From NCBI RefSeq assembly GCF_037975245.1, contig NC_092575.1, positions 27,875,841-27,925,840 on the forward strand: 50,000 nucleotides of DNA, in the 5' to 3' direction. Source of the DNA: Apostichopus japonicus (taxonomy: Eukaryota > Echinodermata > Holothuroidea > Aspidochirotida > Stichopodidae). A model generated the notes under the pieces. The model had not been told where the DNA came from, searched no databases, and was given only the letters and a program-made list of their open reading frames with translations. Position numbers and translations under genes: made by a program. Positions 1 through 10,276 of this stretch are shown piece by piece; position 1 is the stretch's first letter, and every line of letters starts with the position of its first letter.

Positions 1-625
1 ATTGATGTTCTCGAACAGAATACCTTCACAAAATTGACTAAACTTTTTAAGGAAATTGTCAGATTCTTTCTGTCATTCAATTGAAATATGGCATAAATCG
101 GACAGCACCAAACAAATTGTAAAATTATTGCAGCGCAGAAATGTTGCATTTATCATAACACACATGCTTCACACAAACGCATGTGTGCCCTTTTTTTTAA
201 AAAGCTGAAGAGACCACCTTTTCAATTATATAATCTAAATATAATCTAAATAAAATATGCAAAACTTGTTAGCATGAACTTAGAACTGTCTGGTTATTGA
301 AATTCGGGGCTGTATAATTGGATAAATCTTTTAGCTACCATCCATTTGTTGAATGATAATTAGATAGTAGGGATATGATGTTAGGTCTTGTTAACAATCA
401 GGATGCTTACAACCAAAAATTGGATACTAGGTGTGGTAGAATCTTCCATCTATACAGATTATATCACTAAGAACCTCAGCAATACAAAATTAGCAAAAAC
501 ATTTTAATACTAAATGCGTAAACAAATTAAAACTGTAGTACTTCAGTTTAAGCAAAGTGCAATCATACACACTCAACTAATAGAGCTTTAGTTTGCAGTT
601 TTGCTCAGGTCTATGTTTAGAAACA
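1..625. other. A+T-rich stretch without a recognisable gene
   Basis: No open frame of note, no RNA gene and no clear repeat seen. It lies just downstream of the minus-strand transposase and may hold its 3' untranslated region, but I did not find an AATAAA signal on that strand here. Confidence 0.5.
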
Positions 626-2389
626 CTAAAGTACAAAATTATGCCTCAGTGTTATAAGCTCCATGTTTCTAGTCTGATATACCCCAAGTGGGTAAGAATC
701 AAAAAGATCTGAACATTTCTTAAACACAAACTTGCAGCCAAAACATACATTAAAAGCATGAACATGAGAAATATACTGTACTCTTTCACTCATGCGGCAC
801 AATAAAAACACCTCATCAGTTATAAGGAAACACATGTCAATTTTTCCGAAACTCCCTTCTTCAACAGCAACGGCTAAGCCTTTGGAATAGAATGAACCAT
901 TGTAACAAACTTTACCAACAGAATACACAGATTCATTACCACCAACTAAAAGCAATACTTGCGCTTGTATTGTTTGTGGCAAAAGCCGGACAGGGTACAG
1001 ATCACCGTTGGAGTGAGTTAGAGCATCTTCTGTGAGGAAGTTTTGGGATCCATGATAGGTGGCTTGCATATACTCATGACGGGTAGCAAGAGTTTTGCAC
1101 ACATTTTTTCGATTCTTTGAAGTTCTAGCTATTTCTTTAAAGTAATTGTGCTTCCCTTCAAACCTCAATGTCCATGTGTTGATGAGTGGGCCATATTGCA
1201 ACAGCATTTCAGGGTAATGAACCAAGTAGTGTGCTTTGGGTTTCATTGATACATGTGGAAACGCTTCAAAATACATTGTCAAAAATTCCTCAATTAGATC
1301 AGCTAAAAATATTGTCAATGCCCTAGTCACTTTCTTTGACATGCAATACTGTACGACATCTAACAATTTCAATAATACTTGCCATTCCTTACTATCTTGG
1401 GGAATGAAAGAACCGACCATTAAAGGTAACAAACGACAGAGACACAGAGCTTGACAGGCAGTTTGCTTAACTTTAAAAGTTTGAATCTTGTCAGACATCA
1501 AAGAAGGTTTATTAGTGCAATCAGAACCTTCATAAGGAAATTTTTTTATCTGTTCATTAAGATCACTTAATGTAAAAAATTGTTGAGTAACACAATACTT
1601 GACAACCTCTGCAATGACTTCAGGGATTACCCCTTCAAATAGATCATGGGCAATGTCTGGTGGACTGCCTTCCACAACATGAAAAAACTGTAATTCATTG
1701 AGGCAAGAAGACTGCTTGATTCCATATAGTGTAAAGAGGGCAGGGTTGGTCTGTACTGCAACTGCTTGCAGTTCATATGCTTCTTTGGTTCTCATTTGCA
1801 AATTATCAGATCGAAAATGATTCTTCTGATCAGCTTTAATTACATTACAAAATCTACATATCCTCCCATGATTGAAATGTGTTTGAAATCCACCTAAATC
1901 ATGAGCGGCCAAGTTATCTGCCACTAAGAAAGAAACAGTTCCATGAAAAGTATATTCAATTCCATCTTTCAAAATTTGAATACCATTTTGCTCAAGAATC
2001 TTGAGATCGGAAATAAGTGGCTGGAGTATACTTTCATAACCATATTTTTTGACATAAATGGTAGGGCACAAAATCACTGACTGAATAGTTCTTAATTTAG
2101 AGCGATGCATGGGTGGTAAATTCCCCAGAACAAAGTACAGCACACAAAATTTCAGTAAATGAACATGTGTCCCTAATGGATTTGCAACAGTGAAATCGTC
2201 ACAGTACAGTTGAATTTGAAGGCTATTTGGCTGCTTTGAGAATAGCTCGTTATCATGAAACCTTACACCATCACAGAAGTCCCCCAGAATATCTCCATCT
2301 GGAGAGGAATGCCCATTAATTACTTCACTGAATACATCATCAAATTTCAACAAGGCCTTTAAAGTTTGAAGAATAGGAATATATTGCAT
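626..2389 (-). CDS. DDE-type transposase, EnSpm/CACTA-like (C-terminal main part)
   Basis: A 587-residue open frame that I recognise as the catalytic part of a transposase widespread in fish, cnidarian and echinoderm genomes and usually listed as an uncharacterised protein. Conserved blocks in order: an aspartate-containing stretch VADNLAAHDLGGF (about residue 155), a C-x2-C pair ICRFCNV (about 178), PPDIAHDLFEGVIPEV (about 243), which resembles the Asp/His-rich block of Transposase_21 proteins, and near residue 410-420 the pair HYLVHYPE and RFEGKHNYFK, whose glutamate is the best candidate for the third catalytic acid. Expected role: cut-and-paste transposition in the nucleus. The frame is intact over its whole length, but its N-terminal zinc-finger part lies in another frame immediately upstream (2359-3057), so the first ATG here is probably not the native start. 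Assignment to CACTA rather than another DDE superfamily is from motif memory. Confidence 0.7.
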   Translation of the reverse strand: MQYIPILQTLKALLKFDDVFSEVINGHSSPDGDILGDFCDGVRFHDNELFSKQPNSLQIQLYCDDFTVANPLGTHVHLLKFCVLYFVLGNLPPMHRSKLRTIQSVILCPTIYVKKYGYESILQPLISDLKILEQNGIQILKDGIEYTFHGTVSFLVADNLAAHDLGGFQTHFNHGRICRFCNVIKADQKNHFRSDNLQMRTKEAYELQAVAVQTNPALFTLYGIKQSSCLNELQFFHVVEGSPPDIAHDLFEGVIPEVIAEVVKYCVTQQFFTLSDLNEQIKKFPYEGSDCTNKPSLMSDKIQTFKVKQTACQALCLCRLLPLMVGSFIPQDSKEWQVLLKLLDVVQYCMSKKVTRALTIFLADLIEEFLTMYFEAFPHVSMKPKAHYLVHYPEMLLQYGPLINTWTLRFEGKHNYFKEIARTSKNRKNVCKTLATRHEYMQATYHGSQNFLTEDALTHSNGDLYPVRLLPQTIQAQVLLLVGGNESVYSVGKVCYNGSFYSKGLAVAVEEGSFGKIDMCFLITDEVFLLCRMSERVQYISHVHAFNVCFGCKFVFKKCSDLFDSYPLGVYQTRNMELITLRHNFVL

Positions 2390-3057
2390 ACAGTAGTATG
2401 CACCTTGGCAGTTACATTATCTCTGCCTAATTCATATTCACAAGGTTTAACTACACCAAACTCATTTGCTACATATTTCTGTAGGTTAAGGGCAGTTGAG
2501 AAATTATGTAGTGCATGTTCAAATTCACTCTCTTGTAAGACATTGTCTAAACCAGACTGCTTCAAGACATCAATATTAGTATTTGTTCTTTGTAACACAT
2601 TATGCAAGTCCTCTGTCATCTTTTCCCTACACATTTTAAGAATGTCGACACATTCATTTGCAACAAATGTACAAGCAGCTTGTGGTATCTTATGAATTTC
2701 TCTAAGCTTCAACAAAAACATTGAAACTTCCCTATTAACATCAATATCTACAGCGTCGTCTGCATTAGCATGATTTTCTTCGATTGGCAATTGGTCATCA
2801 TTTTCAACACCATTATCATTTATCACATCAGCATTTGTTACTTCAAGCCAAAATAGTTCATGTTTGAGGCGTATATGGCGACGATATGTTCTAACATTGG
2901 AATAATTCTTTGCACAACCATTAATTCCACATACAATTCTAAAATTTGGATTATTTCCATGAACAAACCTATAATGTTTCATTAAAGTTTCAAACTTCAC
3001 AGTGTTAAAAATACAGTAACAACAATTAAATCGCATTTCTGTAGCAAATAGTTTCAC
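2359..3057 (-). CDS. N-terminal C2H2 zinc-finger part of the same transposase
   Basis: 232-residue open frame. Residues about 12-34 form a first C2H2 finger (CCYC...HYRFVH) and residues about 43-66 a second (CGINGCAKNY...HIRLKH); the rest is acidic then helical linker. Two N-terminal fingers ahead of a DDE domain is the usual layout of this transposase group, so I treat this frame and 626-2389 as one gene. The two frames overlap by about 30 bases and differ by one position: a TAA near 2408-2418 closes the downstream frame, so the break must fall in the ~25 bases between there and 2390. No GT-AG intron is needed to explain it. It could be a frameshift mutation, a programmed shift or an assembly error. 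The ATG at 3057 directly precedes the first finger and fits as start. Confidence 0.65.
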   Translation of the reverse strand: MKLFATEMRFNCCYCIFNTVKFETLMKHYRFVHGNNPNFRIVCGINGCAKNYSNVRTYRRHIRLKHELFWLEVTNADVINDNGVENDDQLPIEENHANADDAVDIDVNREVSMFLLKLREIHKIPQAACTFVANECVDILKMCREKMTEDLHNVLQRTNTNIDVLKQSGLDNVLQESEFEHALHNFSTALNLQKYVANEFGVVKPCEYELGRDNVTAKVHTTVCNIFLFFKL

Positions 3058-4524
3058 TAAATACAGGAAATTTGTGATTTAATGCACATGTGACTTTGAG
3101 AAAATGTATGTAATTTGTTCAAAACCTGATAATTTTGGAACCAATGCAGGCATGAGTAACCCTGTTAAGAAATAAGTAAAAAAAAAATTTAAATGCAATG
3201 GATGGGTAAATACCTGGCTGTATAGTCCACACTTGAATTAGCAACCATAGGGGTGCCACGTGTTAAGCTGCATAGGAAAAACCTCAAATTTTGCCCACTT
3301 TTGCTTTTAACTAAAAAAATTGTTGCATCACTGGTCATAATCATAAAGTTATTACAAATAGTGTGATAAATTCCTTTTAAACATATTCCCTGCAAAAACA
3401 GTTCAAAAATTTAAATCTTCATGAGCTAGCCTTGTGCGGGATCCCGGTAGTCAAGTGAATCCCGGTATCCCGATATTGACTATTCCCGATCACAGTACAA
3501 TGTGTAACTACTACTGGTATTGGGAAGACAACCGGTTATTACATTCGTTTCGGTATCATTCACAGGAATCCAAGACATAATACAAATATCTAAGTGTTAC
3601 TATTTGAATTAAAGAAAAGATTACACATATATTTCTGGTTTCTGTATTCTTAGTTTGAATAATATCTGATCAATTTACATACTGACCTAGACCTATATAT
3701 TAACGAATCAACTGTTCACGTAGTAATTTGGACCTAAGCTATCAAACGTTACTTGCGCTCAGCATGTTACGTGACCTCAAAGTTATTCTGAAATTGTTGT
3801 TATTTATTCTGCCTTCAATTGATGATTGTCAAGGTTCCCATGAACAAAATCTCACCTTTATGCATTTCACCTCATTTTGGTATAATAATTATAACGATTT
3901 AATAAATGTTGAGCCAAAACCGCACGTAATATTAAATCCATCTTCGCACGGGACTGTATATTATTATAGCCTAGGGTACTGTACTGGTACTCACACACAG
4001 TGTAATGCAGTACTTGAGATTTGATGCTGTAATGAAACGGATTCGTTTATTAATACGGAGGGTTCAACGATGTCAATAAAAGTTATCTTTTGCTATTTTT
4101 TCAATATTTCAGAACTTTTGTACAAAATATGGATATTGTACGTTTCGAAAGTATATTTTCTAGAGTAAAAACAGCTGATTAACGATATAAATAAATCTGT
4201 ACTATTCTTATGTATGTAGTTTAAAATCCCGTATTTACGTAGCCCCTGTGTTACATTCTTATTGTCTGAAGTTCCAAACACGTGGTGACTTGTTGACAGT
4301 TAAAAACTTTTCATTGTGAACTTTTGAACTTAAAGGGAAGGCGTTGAAAAGGCCCTAATATAGCCTGTTATTTTTTTTTATAACCGTGCGTGTAAGAGTA
4401 TGTACATAACCTATAGGCTATGCATATTGAATGTATGACATCCCGGTTGTAGTTACGATACCAGGACTCATGTTGCAGCACTATCGGTTGTGTGAAATCA
4501 GACTACCGCACAGCGCTAGCATGA
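3058..4524. other. Non-coding stretch
   Basis: No gene recognised. Short ORFs at 3189-3395, 3728-4024 and 4093-4281 have no family features and are probably chance. One arm of a dispersed inverted repeat lies at 3221-3294, and 3427-3490 holds several copies of the phrase ATCCCGGTA. Confidence 0.5.
3221..3294 (-). repeat. Inverted copy of the repeat at 4910-4974
   Basis: The reverse complement matches 4910-4974: both contain GCAAAATTTGAGGTTTTTCC, then TATGCAGC, a CTATGGTT block and TTCAAGTGTGG. About 70 bases, imperfect. The pair is 1.6 kb apart and could mark the ends of a decayed element or be two independent insertions. Confidence 0.65.
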
Positions 4525-4777
4525 GCAAATAAGAGGAAAATCTGAGACAGTTTTGGAAAACTCTCAAGGGACTTGAAAATGATGTTCCAAACATCTTGAG
4601 TAGCAAAATCAACTTAAATTCATTCCTCTGTATTTTATGATAGGCAAATCTGTTATTAAGGTTAAAGTAAGACTTATATAGTTGTTTCCCCTGCTTTTCA
4701 ACCAAGAACATCAGGAACTTCATATTTAAGTCCCTTGGGAGTCTTCAAAAAGTGTCAGAAATTTTCCTCTTTTTTGC
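4525..4777. mobile_element. Small foldback (MITE-like) element
   Basis: About 60-base imperfect inverted arms at 4525-4588 and 4714-4777: both read inwards as GCAAAxAAGAGGAAAAT, then a GACA/G block, CTC(T/C)CAAGGGACTT and GATGTTCC-like sequence. The spacer is about 125 bases and carries no gene. Size and structure fit a non-autonomous DNA element or a foldback repeat. I could not define a target-site duplication. Confidence 0.65.
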
Positions 4778-4909
4778 TTAAATCGATGAAAGTTTTTTAA
4801 CATTATAATTTGAAAGGAATATGCTTAAAGGGAATTTATCTTGTTATTTTAAATAGTTTCATGACCAGTGGTGGGATACTGTAGTTCTTAGGAAAAGGTG
4901 CAAAAATCA

Positions 4910-4974
4910 GCAAAATTTGAGGTTTTTCCTATGCAGCCCCTAAGGCTATGGTTTCATTTCAAGTGTGGCCTATA
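4910..4974 (+). repeat. Inverted copy of the repeat at 3221-3294
   Basis: See the partner at 3221-3294. Lies 130 bases right of the foldback element. Confidence 0.65.
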
Positions 4975-5708
4975 ATGTAGAGCCAAATAGTAAGAAGTCA
5001 AATTACAGTGAATATACTGTACACATCATTCACTGTTCCTGAACTAATTAGTTATTAAGAGTATAAATTCTTTCAAAATCATACAAAATTCTCTATGCAA
5101 TCTACGTCTATGGACAGGTAAGGATTTAATATGCACCAGAAACAGCAGTAAATTATGAACACTGTAGTCTTTAAATCACAAGTGAAGGATTTATAGTTTT
5201 TTAAGGTATGGTTGAACAAAGTTTTTAAGAATGTTTAATATATGCACAAGTCGTGATATACAATCAAGAAAGCCGCTCAGAAAAGTTAATGTAATTCGTT
5301 TAATTTCTTTCCAAAATTTCATCCCTTGATATTTAATTGAATCCTTTTTATTGCTGAAATTTGATAGGGGTATGATGAACATTATAAATCTCTTGTTCAT
5401 ATTCAGTTTCTTCTTCTCATAAATCTTTGTGTGAGGTTTGAAAAACAATACATGGTAACATAAGAAAATGTACGGTTGACTTGATGCCATGTCACACAAT
5501 TAAAATAAAATTGGCATAATTTATTATAATGAGTCCTCAAAATGCAAAAGTGCTGTAAAATGGTAAATATTAACTGATTTTGATGATTTTTTGCTGTGTT
5601 CATGGGTTTATTGCATACCTTCTTTAAAATATTAAGCACCAGTCATTGCTACCTGTTCATGGATTTTAAAATGTAATGATATTTCTTTTCATTTCTTGTA
5701 TGCATATA
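4975..5708. other. Non-coding stretch
   Basis: A+T-rich; ORFs at 5191-5499 and 5403-5639 (minus) show no domain and low-complexity Lys/Phe/Asn content. Nothing else seen. Confidence 0.5.
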
Positions 5709-6392
5709 GGGCTCAGTACAGTTTGAAGGGGTCAGTTACTGTATCATTACATTTACACTAACAGTCAATGGAGAAATTTTACTAGATTATTCAATTCTTT
5801 TGTGGTTTAAAAAAAGGACTGTAAATAATTTCTTTCTTTAAATGTTTTAGATCAATGCCTAACACATCAAATTAGTAACAAACAAAAAATAATAACACAT
5901 TTCCTTACCAAAATAAAACAGGTGTTTTGGACCAAAAATTTGGCAAAATGGTAGCCATTTTGAATGATTTTGACAACAACAAAGGCTTTAAACTTCGTTA
6001 TAAAGTATCACTTTAAATTAGTTTTGATGTGAATGGAGAGCTGAAATTTAACTAAAATAATAGCATATGAAGAATTCATGCTCTTTCTGTTAGTTATCTT
6101 AAATTAGAGTCAAATTATCGCAAAAATTTGAGAATTTCCCATTGGCTTCAATGATAAATATCCTATCATTTTTTTAACAAAAAAAATCATTTCTTCATAA
6201 CTAAAGCTTATTTCCAGCCGGTTTTTCGCAGGAATATTGTGTTTGGTGACCATGTTCAACATACTTGAGTTTCAGAAATTTTTCTCCACCAAATAAAAAA
6301 ATATTTCGAACAAACTGTAAAAAGCTAGTTTTTTTACCCCATTGACTGTAATGATAAGCGACCCCTCCAACTGGAGAAAACGTGCTGAGCCC
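5709..6392. mobile_element. Non-autonomous element with GGGCTCAG inverted ends
   Basis: Ends are inverted: the left begins GGGCTCAGTACAGTTTGAAG, the right (reverse complement) begins GGGCTCAGCACGTTTTCTCC. Both continue with AGGGGTC, TATCATTACA and GTCAATGG in the same order over roughly 65 bases, with small indels. Total 684 bases, no coding frame. The flanks (TGCATATA left, TGAAGCCT right) do not give a clear duplication, so the superfamily is open. Confidence 0.7.
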
Positions 6393-6907
6393 TGAAGCCT
6401 ATAGGCTACACTCAAAGTTTGAACCTAGGCTACATTCTTTTCTAAAACTGCCCAATTGCGAGTGTGGCCATTACCGTAAGCCTGTTGGAATTTATGCATC
6501 TTTACGATATTAGCCCTACTAGTACTGTTACTTGTTAGTGTTACTATAGCCTAATTAATATACGATATGCAGGAATTCTAGCCTAACGTGTGACCAAAGG
6601 CTAAAATTCATGGATGTTAGCTTAGTGTAGAGCCTAGTGTTATGTCTTATCGTGGACGAAACTATGAATAAAGACTTACAATTGGCGTGAACATAAGGAT
6701 GAATCCAGTTGCGTGTCGAGGTCAGACATTTTCAGTTTCAACTTAAAATAAAGTATGACAGCCGGACGGAAATATTACAATGAACTTAACTACAAACTAG
6801 GATGTATTTTGAGTGGTTGGAATCGACAAGTTTCTGTTTAGGTGTCATGCAGCATGTAGACTATTCTTGCACTGTTGCAGGCGAAATGTTCACGTGGTTT
6901 CAAATAC

Positions 6908-7146
6908 CTTAGTTCGTCGCCACCGACTAAGCTACAATTATGGCGCGAATCGGGTGTCCGGATCGTTTTTAGTCCGTGGGTTAAAATAGCTTAGGCCGTC
7001 GCCGCCGACTAAGCTACGATTATTTTTTCCTTAGTCGATGTAAACCGACTAAGAAGCAGTGATGAAAAGAAGATTTTTGCTAGTCTGTGTGCATTGACTA
7101 ACGTTAGAGACTAATTTAACGTTAGTCCGTTGCAATATTGACTAGT
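6908..7146. repeat. Cluster of TTAGTCG/CGACTAA quasi-palindromes
   Basis: Six or seven short inverted units of about 24 bases in 240 bases: 6908-6931, 6966-6989 (weak), 6989-7014, 7030-7053, 7080-7102, 7103-7120 (short) and 7121-7146. Each opens with C/TTAG(T)(C)CG and closes with (C)GACTAA or GACTAG, separated by 7-12 bases, for example CTTAGTTCGTCG facing CACCGACTAAG. Units 1 and 3 share CTACRATTAT to their right. No coding capacity. Confidence 0.75.
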
Positions 7147-7908
7147 TTATTTTTTCAGTGCATGATATTATAATTTTTGTGTCCAGTTATGGATGACAGT
7201 TTGCATCAGATATATTAGGCGGCCGTAACCACATTGGTATCATACTTTCAAACGGTTGCAATTTTTCAGCAATGTTAATCCCACTTTTACCTATAATAAA
7301 AAAACTGCAATAACAAAGACATAACCAAATATTAGAACAAAAACATGAAATTAAAGGTGCATGCTTACGAAATTTAAATGATTTACTTTTTAGTTTCTGA
7401 GATGCATGTACAAAAAGCATTTGGTCGACTGAGGCATTTTCACCTAACTCCCTCAACATGTAAAGATATTTGAAAGCTCCCCAAAATTAACATAATCAAC
7501 TGTCTGATTTCAAAATTTGTCATGATACAGTTCTACCCGCAGCATTAGCTAAAATTATCATCCCATGAACGTGCCAAGAAACATAATTTTCTACGTCATG
7601 TGAGCTTTGCAACTTAAACATGCTGGTATTAGACCTTTGACATAAAAGATTGCAATGAAATATTCTAAAGCACTCTTTGTAACAATGCAGTCATACTACC
7701 TCACGCGCGCAACACTTCAGTTGTTTTGACATTAACATATAATAACCAAAAGAACAGTTTGTTTTTACAAAAAAATTAAATTTCTAGCAATCTTGTTAAT
7801 CATCAGCTTCAGCCACCGTAACATCCTTAAAACTTGACCTTCTATCTCAAGTATTCTGGAGAACACTGTGCCATATATCTATGTAGTAACAACCATTACG
7901 GAAAATGA
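7147..7908. other. Non-coding stretch
   Basis: Nothing recognisable. The minus ORF 7187-7459 lacks family features. The segment just before 7909 may be the decayed upstream part of the Penelope-like remnant but carries stops in all frames. Confidence 0.45.
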
Positions 7909-8304
7909 TCAAGGTGTCGTGCTTTAAATAGACAACCACGTAACATCCGATCAGTACTGGTTCGAACTTATCTCGCCCCACCCAGTAATGAGCCTGATAG
8001 TGGAAACATCCCTTGTAACCAACGCAGATGCTTGGTGTGCACACACCTCGACCCCTCCCCCGCTTTCCTCCATCGGGCCTCAGGCACCACCCTGAGACCT
8101 GGTAGATTTGGTTGCGACTCAGCCAATACCATCTACCTCCTGTATTGTTGCAAGTGCCCCCATGTCACCTATATTGGAGAAACCAGCACTAAGTTCAGGC
8201 TTCGGTTCAATAACCACAAACTAAGTATCCGCAAAAATAACCCAGGCTTCCCTGTTGCTGAACACTTTAATCTCCCCAATCACAGCTTATCTGACCTCAA
8301 ATAG
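7909..8304 (+). pseudogene. Penelope-like element remnant, GIY-YIG endonuclease domain
   Basis: Open frame of about 130 codons, closed by TGA upstream (7906) and TAG at 8302-8304. It contains RNIRSVLVRTYLAPPSN, a segment typical of the linker after the reverse transcriptase; a Cys pair CLVC with a later His; then ANTIYLLYCCKC and VTYIGETSTKFRLRFNNHK, which give the paired tyrosine/YIG motifs and the following arginine of a GIY-YIG nuclease. A glutamate in FPVAEHF fits the catalytic position. Intact Penelope-like proteins carry an RT domain upstream; none is seen here, so this is a 5'-truncated, inactive copy. The domain in active elements nicks target DNA to start reverse transcription. Some other RT elements share similar endonucleases, so subfamily is uncertain. 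Confidence 0.75.
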
Positions 8305-8343
8305 AACATTCTGGTCAGATGGTGATATGCAACTTTTGTTATA

Positions 8344-8402
8344 CGTCACTATCTTAGCGGAGCGCCATCATCGGTTGGCAAGGAGCGTCAAAATTTCCGA
8401 TG
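8344..8402 (-). repeat. Partial copy of the shared hAT-like module
   Basis: Reads CACTATCTTAGCGGAGCGCC on the plus strand, followed by ATCATCGGTTGGCAAGGAGCG, the reverse complement of the core described at 9408-9505. The hairpin is degraded on one side. It sits just left of the hAT-like element at 8420 and is not part of it. Confidence 0.65.
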
Positions 8403-8814
8403 AAAGGTACCCTTATAGACAGTGGCGGAGAAACAGGGGGGGTTGGGGGGTTTAACCCCCCACTTTTTGAAGAGGGGGGGTTGGCCCACACAATCAACCC
8501 CCCCTAGTTTTTGCCAGTAATATTCTGTTATAGCCTATGTTATGTGCTCCAAATGGCATAATAAATCAAATTATTAAATTTGAAATTGTTAAAGTCATTT
8601 CAACCTTTTACCTGGTAGGCTACATCAACAATTAACGACCGAAAACCGAGTTAGAATTGACCCACACATTATTTCTAGCCCCTTTCCCCCACCTTGCGCA
8701 TTGGAACTTGTAGCTTATAGCGCTAACTTCACCCCACAACAGACATACACAAAATAACGTTTTGTTGCTGTTGAATAGCTTTGGATCTGTATACACTTGC
8801 CAACTTCAACGAGG

Positions 8815-8860
8815 TGAAGGAAGGAAAAGAAAAGAAGAAAGAGAGAAAGAGAGAAAAGGT
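8815..8860 (+). repeat. Purine-rich low-complexity tract
   Basis: Almost pure A/G run (GAAGGAAAGGAAAAGAAAAG followed by GAAAGAGAG repeats) inside the hAT-like element. Yields a spurious Lys/Arg/Glu-rich frame. Confidence 0.8.
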
Positions 8861-9000
8861 TGGAGTAGAAAATACGGCAAGAAAACGGGAAGAGAAAGAG
8901 GAACAGTGACAAAATTATTCGAATTTGTAACGCAAAGAGCAGATATCACATTATATCAGTGAGCATGAAAATGGCGTTCCACGATAAACAGCCTCCAAAC

Positions 9001-9558
9001 CATGGGCGCAGATCCTGGTGAGGACAGCGGGACGCGTCCCCATCAACTTTTTCAGTAGTGGGGACATGATATACCGTGTCCCCACCAATTTGTCTTGACC
9101 AATAGCTGCATTTCAAGTTCCCCTGTATTGAACTTTGGCGCAGTTTGATCCAGCATTGTGCAAATGACATGCAGCAGTTCTCATTTTATTGTATTTTATC
9201 CACAGTTGTTTAATATAGGACGGAAATCGCATTTGCGGCAGTCTATATTTGTTTTCTGGGAGAGGACCCCAGACCCATCATATATACAAAAGTCTACTTG
9301 GATTATTTGTCCCCTGATTTTCTTTCTGCAGACGCCCATGTATTTCTCCAAACTAAATTTCTAAGCCATGAGATCTAAAACTTAAGGAGGTTTAGGAGCA
9401 TCATTAGGTCTGGGAAGTGTTATTTCCGTCGATCTGGGAGGTATATTTGCCAAAAAAATCGTACGCTACGCGCCAACCCATGGTCGCGCTCCGCTTAGAT
9501 AGTGTCATAGAACAGACATGCGTCCCCACCATTATCATAAGACTGATCTGCACCCATG
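9001..9558. mobile_element. Nested hAT-like element (CATGGGCGCAGATC ends)
   Basis: Left end CATGGGCGCAGATC; right end GATCTGCACCCATG, imperfect inverted copies. Flanks read CTCCAAAC on the left and CTCAAACT on the right, an 8-base duplication only if one base was lost. Length 558. Contains a module copy near its right end. The left 100 bases resemble 28882-28980 (GATCCTGG...GGGGA...ATATACCGTGTCCCCACCAA-like), so these two elements belong to one family. Confidence 0.65.
9408..9505 (+). repeat. Shared hAT-like module, copy 1
   Basis: About 100 bases: GGGAAGTGTTATTTCCGTCG, then CTGGGAGG, TTTGCCAAAAAA, GTACGCTACGCGCCAACC and a CGCGCTCCGCTTAGATAGTG tail. The core forms a short hairpin, GCGCCAACCNATGGTGGCGC in consensus; here one arm has a G-to-C change. 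Lies about 55 bases from the right end of the element at 9001-9558. Confidence 0.8.
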
Positions 9559-10014
9559 CTCAAACTGTCGATGTGTGTAGTGTTCGGTTTCGGAAATATC
9601 AGGTATATTTTTATTTCCTTCAACGAAATTTTTTAGTAGCCGTCTGAATTTTCGAAAATTCCCTAACCACCATTCTTCATCATACTCGTGCAATTTTGAC
9701 CCGTCTGTTAGGGTTTGAAGGAGGTTTTTCTATATCGGTTGTCCATAGATGATATTTTGTGCAACATTATGGGTATGTTTTGAAGTGAATTTATTCACGA
9801 GAATTGTGAATTTTCAAATTCTGAACAGTGGGGCTGACGGATATTGTGGGCCGCGACGAAGAATCACCTACAAAAGCAATGATCCACAGGATATGTGATG
9901 AAGTCGAACATGATGTGTGACTGGTGACAATCTTCAAAAAGGTTATAGATGAGAAAAAAAACTATTTGGAAAAAACTTGGTTCTCAGGCAAAAGTGTACA
10001 TATGGTTGGTCAGT

Positions 10015-10117
10015 TTCAAGCCCGAGAAGTGCCATTTCCGGTGATCTGGGGGTACCAAAACCAGAAATTTGCTTGTACGCTGCGCGCCAACCAATGGTGG
10101 CGCTACGATTAGATAGT
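10015..10117 (+). repeat. Shared hAT-like module, copy 2
   Basis: Same order of blocks as copy 1 (GAGAAGTGCCATTTCCGG, GATCTGGGGG, TTGTACGCTGCGCGCCAACC, ATGGTGGCGCTACGATTAGA). Hairpin core intact at 10084-10103. A terminus-like sequence (10141-10161) follows within 25 bases. Confidence 0.8.
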
Positions 10118-10140
10118 AATACGCACCCCCCCCAGGTTAG

Positions 10141-10161
10141 AAAATCCTGCATACGCCCCTG
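10141..10161. other. Orphan right terminus of a hAT-like family
   Basis: AAAATCCTGCATACGCCCCTG preceded by a run of eight C; the reverse complement begins CAGGGGCGTATGCAGG, in the style of the other termini here. I found no matching left end, so the partner is lost or the copy is truncated. Confidence 0.45.
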
Positions 10162-10177
10162 GTTAAATGCAGCTTTT

Positions 10178-10276
10178 CAAGGCCTGGGCAGTACCATTTA
10201 CTGCAATCTGGGAGGCAATATTTGCCAAAAAATTCTTGTGCACTTCGCGCCAACTTATGGTGGCGCTCCACTTAGT
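10178..10276 (+). repeat. Shared hAT-like module, copy 3
   Basis: AAGGCCTGGGCAGTACCATT, CTGGGAGG, TTTGCCAAAAAATTCTTG, then CTTCGCGCCAACTTATGG and TGGCGCTCCACTTAG. Core at 10247-10266. About 75 bases from the right end of the 8420-10352 element, the same relative place as in its relatives. Confidence 0.8.

Noticed and set aside
8762-8962. Lys/Arg/Glu-rich frame
   Set aside because: Translation of a purine-rich low-complexity run inside a non-autonomous element.
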